Source: Alistipes sp.
GTDB lineage: Bacteria > Bacteroidota > Bacteroidia > Bacteroidales > Rikenellaceae
Assembly (NCBI GenBank): GCA_017403125.1
Contig: JAFQOR010000002.1
Location: forward strand, 1 to 62,428
Direction of reading: 5' to 3'
DNA: 62,428 nt
Each line of letters starts with the position of its first letter. Positions within the stretch are counted from its first letter, which is position 1. Below are positions 58,280 through 62,428 of the stretch, in pieces. The position numbers and the translations under genes are program-made. The notes below the pieces were generated by a model. That model was not told the origin of the DNA. It was given only the letters and a program-made list of their open reading frames with translations, and searched no databases.

Positions 58280-58381
58280 CAACCAAAAACAGACACCTTT
58301 TCGGTGTCTGTTTTTTGGTTGTATATGCAGATTCTATCGAACGACCTCTATCCCCTCCTTTATCAAAGGAGGTCGGGTGGA
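58259..58381 (+). repeat. tRNA-tail/terminator repeat, unit 1
   Basis: The unit begins in the T-arm of tRNA-Ala (GTTCGAATCTCATATCCTCC), continues with a terminator hairpin, then TATATGCAGATTCTATCGAA, CGACCTCTATCC, and a palindrome CCTCCTTT-ATC-AAAGGAGG (58354-58372) ending TCGGGTGGA. It is repeated 159 bases downstream at 58418-58538. Confidence 0.9.
58280..58321 (+). terminator. Terminator of tRNA-Ala
   Basis: CAACCAAAAACAGACACC pairs with GGTGTCTGTTTTTTGGTTG around TTTTC. It starts at the base after the tRNA. Confidence 0.92.
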
Positions 58382-58417
58382 ATGTAAATATAATTTGTCG
58401 CGGGCGACAGCACGCGG

Positions 58418-58538
58418 GTTCGAATCTCATATCCTCCACAAACAAAAACAGACACCACAGAGTGTCTGTTTTTGTTTGTATATGCAGATTCTATCGAACG
58501 ACCTCTATCCCCTCCTTTATCAAAGGAGGTCGGGTGGA
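58418..58538 (+). repeat. tRNA-tail/terminator repeat, unit 2 (tRNA-Ala 3' remnant)
   Basis: Nearly identical to unit 1 outside the terminator. It begins with the 21-nt tRNA-Ala 3' end but has no 5' tRNA half; 36 unrelated bases precede it. Its terminator (58438-58479) keeps a full stem although both arms differ from unit 1 (CAAACAAAAA with TTTTTGTTTG instead of CAACCAAAAA with TTTTTTGGTTG). Confidence 0.9.
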
Positions 58539-58548
58539 CCGTGGAATA

Positions 58549-58640
58549 GTAGCGAAGGGTAGCAGGAGAGTAGCAAAAGGGGCAAACATAAGCAGCGTTA
58601 GCTGCGCCATTCAAGCACCATTGGTGCGCCCCGCCACACA
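58549..58640. repeat. Dispersed repeat, copy 2
   Basis: Contains AATAGTAGCGAA, AGCAGCGTTAGCTGCGCC and TCAAGC...GCGC in the same order as at 1512-1585, with a longer middle (AGTAGCAAAAGGGGCAAAC). It joins directly to unit 2 of the tRNA-tail repeat. The gene-free stretch 58280-58674 is made of these repeats and holds no plausible gene. Confidence 0.7.
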
Positions 58641-58673
58641 CACCACAACCATACGGCAACATTCATAAAAAAA

Positions 58674-58709
58674 GATATGGATGGCTAACAACAAATTAGC
58701 CATCCATAT
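58674..58709 (-). terminator. Terminator of gpmI
   Basis: ATATGGATGGCTAA pairs with TTAGCCATCCATAT around CAACAAA; on the minus strand it runs into CTTTTTTTATG. It lies 41 bases after the gpmI stop. Confidence 0.9.
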
Positions 58710-58749
58710 TTATCATGCGATTAGGGATTCTACCGCACTATTTGTCACA

Positions 58750-60276
58750 CTACTTATACTCCACCAACGACTTACCGGTCATCTCGGCAGGCTGCTTCAA
58801 GCCCATAAGGTCGAGCACCGTGGGTGCTACGTCTGCCAAGATACCATCATTGACCTTCGCTACCCTATCCGACACTACAACGATAGGCACGGGATTCAAC
58901 GAGTGGGCGGTATTGGGCGAGCCATCGGCGTTGATAGCGTAGTCGGCATTACCGTGGTCGGCAATCTGAACAACCTCGTAGCCACTCTTCTTGGCAGCCT
59001 CGACAACATCTTTAACGCACTCATCCACCGCCTTTACTGCCTTCTCGATAGCCGAATAAACGCCGGTGTGACCCACCATGTCGCCATTAGCAAAGTTCAA
59101 GCATATAAAGTCGTATTTCTGCTCACCAAGAGCCTCGACCAACTTATCCTTAACCTCGTATGCCGACATCTCGGGTTGCAGGTCGTAAGTCGCCACCTTT
59201 GGCGATGCCACAAGGATGCGGTCCTCCTCGGCAAACTTATCCTCGCGGCCTCCATTAAGGAAGAAGGTAACATGCGCATACTTCTCGGTCTCGGCAATAC
59301 GCAACTGCTTCAAGCCCTGATTTGCAATGTACTCGCCAATAGTATTGGGCACATTCTCCTTATCGAAAAGGATGTGCAAACCCTGGAACTTATCGTCGTA
59401 GGGCGTCATACAGCAATAGTACAACGGCATGGTGTGCATACCCTCCTCGGGCATGTCCTGCTGTGTGAGCACAATGGTAAGCTCCTTTGCACGGTCGTTG
59501 CGGTAGTTGAAGAAGATAACAACATCGTTGGGCTTGATGGTACCAATAGCATTACCCTCGCCATCGACATTCACGATAGGCTTAACGAACTCGTCGGTTA
59601 CACCCTCGTCGTATGACTTCTGCATGGCAGCAACCATATCCGTTGCCTTCTCGCCAACGCCATTTACAATCTGGTCGTAGGCAATCTTTACACGCTCCCA
59701 ACGCTTGTCGCGATCCATGGCATAGTAGCGACCGATGATAGATGCAATCTTACCGACCGAGGTCGCCATATGCTTCTCCAAAGCCTCGATAAAGCCCTTG
59801 CCACTGCGGGGATCGGTATCACGACCATCCATAAAGCAATGAACATAGGTATTTGCTATTCCGTAGTGCTTCGAAATATCACACAGCTTGAAGAGGTGGT
59901 CGAGCGACGAGTGCACGCCACCATCCGAAACAAGACCCATAAAGTGGACACTCACGCCCTGCGCCTTGGCATACTCGAAAGCCTTAACGACCTCCTCGTT
60001 TTCGAGAATAGAGTTATCGGCACATGCACGGTTAATCTTTACAAGGTCCTGATACACAACACGACCGGCACCGATATTCAAGTGACCCACCTCCGAGTTA
60101 CCCATCTGACCAACGGGCAGACCAACATTCTCGCCATCGGTCTTCAACTCGGCATGAGGATACTTTGTCGTCATGGCATTGATATACTCGGGATTTGTAG
60201 AATATATAACATCTGACTTGGTGTGGTCGCCATTGCCCCAACCATCAAGAATCATCAATAATACTTTATTACTCAT
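58750..60276 (-). CDS. gpmI: 2,3-bisphosphoglycerate-independent phosphoglycerate mutase
   Basis: 508 residues. Interconverts 3- and 2-phosphoglycerate with two Mn ions. MILDGWG at the N-terminus, phosphoserine site [16 protein letters not shown]-terminal metal site [12 protein letters not shown]. It starts 25 bases after alaS and probably shares its transcript. Confidence 0.96.
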   Translation of the reverse strand: MSNKVLLMILDGWGNGDHTKSDVIYSTNPEYINAMTTKYPHAELKTDGENVGLPVGQMGNSEVGHLNIGAGRVVYQDLVKINRACADNSILENEEVVKAFEYAKAQGVSVHFMGLVSDGGVHSSLDHLFKLCDISKHYGIANTYVHCFMDGRDTDPRSGKGFIEALEKHMATSVGKIASIIGRYYAMDRDKRWERVKIAYDQIVNGVGEKATDMVAAMQKSYDEGVTDEFVKPIVNVDGEGNAIGTIKPNDVVIFFNYRNDRAKELTIVLTQQDMPEEGMHTMPLYYCCMTPYDDKFQGLHILFDKENVPNTIGEYIANQGLKQLRIAETEKYAHVTFFLNGGREDKFAEEDRILVASPKVATYDLQPEMSAYEVKDKLVEALGEQKYDFICLNFANGDMVGHTGVYSAIEKAVKAVDECVKDVVEAAKKSGYEVVQIADHGNADYAINADGSPNTAHSLNPVPIVVVSDRVAKVNDGILADVAPTVLDLMGLKQPAEMTGKSLVEYK

Positions 60277-60301
60277 AGTATTAAACTATTTATTTAGTCA
60301 A

Positions 60302-62428
60302 TTACTTTACCTTCTCCATAATCATCTCCGTAGCCTTGTCGATAGCAGCCTGCAAACCATCAACATTCTTGCCACCAGCCGTAGCATAGTGCTTCTGACC
60401 ACCGCCACCACCATTTATTAGCTTGGCAGCCTCGCGTACAACAGCACCTGCATCAACACCCATAGCAACAATATCGTCCGTGAGCATAATGTTGAGCGTA
60501 GGCTTGCCATCGAAGACGTTACCTACGACCATCACCATGCGCTCCATGCGCTGGCGCAATGCAAACGCCAAATCTTTGAGCGTAGCGGACTGATATTCAG
60601 AAGTATGCGTAATAAGTCTCACTCCGCCACGCAAAGGTGTATTCTTGGCAAGGTCCTCGGCAATTGTAGCCACCTTCTCCTTGCGCATCTCCTCCACTTC
60701 GCGGCTCAAAGCCTCGTTGCTCTCGACAATCTTCTCGATAGCCTGAACAACCTTGGGGTTGTGGAGCATCTGTTCGAGCGAAGTAACCATATCTTGTGCC
60801 GTATAGATGACCGACTCGGCAGCCTCGCCCGTCACAGCCTCAATACGACGCACACCGGCAGAGATTGCGCTCTCGCTGACAATCTTGAAGAAACCGATAT
60901 TACCCGTTGCCGACGCATGTGTACCACCACAAAGCTCGGTCGAAGGACCAAAATTAACAATACGCACCTTGTCGCCATACTTTTCGCCAAAGAGCATTAT
61001 AGCACCGGCAGCCTCGGCCTCTGCCATCGTCGCCTCACGATTCTCGTTCAACGGATAGTTGGCTCGAATAAGCTGATTAACAAGGCGCTCAACCTGACGC
61101 AACTCCTCGGCCGTAACCTTCTGGAAGTGCGAGAAGTCGAAACGCAGACCCATAGGGCCTACCATCGAACCCTTCTGCTCGACATGCGTACCAAGCACTG
61201 TACGCAGAGCGTAATCCACAAGGTGAGTTGCAGTATGATTGTTTGCCGCCTTCTGGCGAGCATCGGCATTAACCACAGCGCGGAACGTAGCAGCCGGATT
61301 CTCCGGAAGCGTCTTCGAAATGTGAATAATCAAACCATTCTCCTTCTCGGTGGCGATAATATCAACCCTCTCATTTGCACTCTCAATATAACCAATATCG
61401 CCAATCTGACCGCCCGAATTACCATAGAACGGCGTATGGTCAAAGACGAGCTGGTAAGTTACATTATTCTTGCTCTTGACACGACGATAGCGCGCGATAC
61501 GAATATCAGAAGTTAGGGTATCATAGCCCACAAACTTACTCTCCTCGATGGGCATAACCTCCTGCCAATCATCGACATCCTGTGCCGCAGCATTACGCGA
61601 ACGCTCCTTCTGCACCTGCAACTCCTTCTCAAACTCCTCGATATCGACACCGACACCCTGCTCCTTGGCAATAAGTTCGGTAAGGTCGATGGGGAAGCCA
61701 TAGGTATCATACAACACAAAGGCATCTTTACCCGAAATAACACCTCCCTTAGACTTGCGGATAACGCCGTCCAAGAGGTTGATACCCGTTGCCAGCGTAC
61801 GCAGGAACGAAGCCTCCTCCTCCTCGATAACGCGCTCGATAAGATTCTGTTGCGCCACGAGCTCGGGGAACTGGTGTCCCATCTGCTGTACCAGGCCATC
61901 AACCAACTTGCAGATGAAGGGCTCGGTGAAGCCGAGATAGGTATAACCATAACGCACCGCACGACGCAAAATACGACGAATAACATAACCCGCCTTGGCA
62001 TTTGCCGGAAGCTGGCCATCGGCAATCGAGAACGAGATGGCACGAAGATGGTCAGCGATAACGCGCATGGCAATATCCGCCTTCTCGTCCTTGCCATACT
62101 CCTTGCCCGACAACGCTGCGATACGCGAAATTGTTGGCTGGAAGACGTCGGTATCGTAGTTCGACTTCTTGCCTTGAAGAATCATACATAGACGCTCGAA
62201 GCCCATGCCCGTATCTACGTTCTTTGCGGGTAGTGCCTCCAACGAGCCATTAGCCTTGCGGTTGAACTGCATGAATACAAGGTTCCAAATCTCGATGACC
62301 TGCGGATGACTCATGTTTACCATCTCGCGACCCGGGATTTTGGCTACCTCCTCTGCATCACGCAAGTCGAAATGAATCTCGCTACAAGGACCACAGGGAC
62401 CTGTCTCGCCCATCTCCCAGAAGTTATC
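60302..62428 (-). CDS. alaS: Alanine-tRNA ligase, N-terminus beyond window
   Basis: The frame is open to the window edge (starting ...DNFWEMGETGPCGPCSE), so roughly the first 170 residues are missing; 708 are visible. Present are the end of the class II catalytic core (motif 3 region MGFERL), the helical tRNA domain, the editing domain (HTATHLVDYAL and CGGTHASATGNIGFF metal ligands), and the C-terminal DHHA1 domain with GGGGGQKHYATAGGKN. Confidence 0.97.
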   Translation of the reverse strand, partial: DNFWEMGETGPCGPCSEIHFDLRDAEEVAKIPGREMVNMSHPQVIEIWNLVFMQFNRKANGSLEALPAKNVDTGMGFERLCMILQGKKSNYDTDVFQPTISRIAALSGKEYGKDEKADIAMRVIADHLRAISFSIADGQLPANAKAGYVIRRILRRAVRYGYTYLGFTEPFICKLVDGLVQQMGHQFPELVAQQNLIERVIEEEEASFLRTLATGINLLDGVIRKSKGGVISGKDAFVLYDTYGFPIDLTELIAKEQGVGVDIEEFEKELQVQKERSRNAAAQDVDDWQEVMPIEESKFVGYDTLTSDIRIARYRRVKSKNNVTYQLVFDHTPFYGNSGGQIGDIGYIESANERVDIIATEKENGLIIHISKTLPENPAATFRAVVNADARQKAANNHTATHLVDYALRTVLGTHVEQKGSMVGPMGLRFDFSHFQKVTAEELRQVERLVNQLIRANYPLNENREATMAEAEAAGAIMLFGEKYGDKVRIVNFGPSTELCGGTHASATGNIGFFKIVSESAISAGVRRIEAVTGEAAESVIYTAQDMVTSLEQMLHNPKVVQAIEKIVESNEALSREVEEMRKEKVATIAEDLAKNTPLRGGVRLITHTSEYQSATLKDLAFALRQRMERMVMVVGNVFDGKPTLNIMLTDDIVAMGVDAGAVVREAAKLINGGGGGQKHYATAGGKNVDGLQAAIDKATEMIMEKVK

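Noticed and set aside
58221-58668. Overlapping frames through the tRNA-Ala tail repeats
   Set aside because: All three frames read through a tRNA, two terminators and palindromes; duplicated peptides reflect the DNA repeat.
58681-59616. 311-codon frame opposite gpmI
   Set aside because: Shadow of gpmI, which has complete catalytic motifs.
60605-61516. 303-codon frame opposite alaS
   Set aside because: Shadow of alaS, with editing-site motifs on the other strand.

Overview
The window reads as chromosome from a Bacteroidales bacterium, most likely a Rikenellaceae/Alistipes-type gut organism. The signs are Bacteroidota promoters (TAnnTTTG at -7, TTG or TTTG about 19-20 bp upstream), a fused FeoA-FeoB, a BspA-type leucine-rich surface protein, many Bacteroidota-only families (DUF1573, DUF3276, DUF4252, DUF4491, DUF4836, DUF4919), an Hc1-like histone, and a cysteate synthase-like enzyme of the kind tied to sulfonolipid synthesis. 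Genus is inference; phylum and order are well supported. No prophage, transposase, integrase or CRISPR array was found.

Layout. 1-2.4 kb: the 3' part of a BspA-like gene, then about 0.9 kb without genes filled by a composite array of short hairpin repeats. 2.4-10.7 kb (minus strand): feoAB with a 45-residue Cys-rich membrane microprotein behind it, then a complete RND efflux operon (adaptor, pump, outer-membrane channel). 10.8-13.3 kb: Hc1-like protein, NusB, DUF1573, YajC. 13.3-15.9 kb: GH20 hexosaminidase and a small acidic protein. 16-22.8 kb: ligA, dapA, DUF4919, a clostripain-like lipoprotein, ffh. 22.9-25.5 kb: small membrane/secreted proteins, a structured RNA of about 153 nt, rubrerythrin and a divergent OhrR-like regulator. 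25.5-33.8 kb: two small proteins, ettA, hisS, an S41 protease, a PUR-type protein, mnmA, a YqaA-type membrane protein, aroE. 33.8-39 kb (minus): surface lipoproteins, a LuxR-type regulator, manA, cysteate synthase. 39-45 kb (plus): DUF4836 lipoprotein, ABC ATPase, FtsX-like permease, GNAT, ABC-F protein. 45-51 kb (minus): alanine dehydrogenase, then a TolC/HlyD/two-permease export operon with no ATPase gene, divergent from a porin. 52.7-57.3 kb: DUF4491, a sigma/anti-sigma/DUF4252 operon, a DMT transporter, a CapA-like phosphatase. 57.4-62.4 kb: tRNA-Leu, msrA, tRNA-Ala with a duplicated tail, a second repeat region, gpmI, and the 3' part of alaS running off the window.

Most of the window is housekeeping and envelope genes. 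The parts that ordinary genes do not explain are the hairpin array at 1.6-2.3 kb and its partial relative at 58.5 kb, the tRNA-Ala tail/terminator duplication, the 6S-like RNA at 24.0-24.1 kb, the palindromes at the feoAB, ohrR and sigma-operon promoters, and the DUF4836/ABC/FtsX cluster. I did not see a clearly new defence or mobile system. Family names come from motif recognition without database searches.
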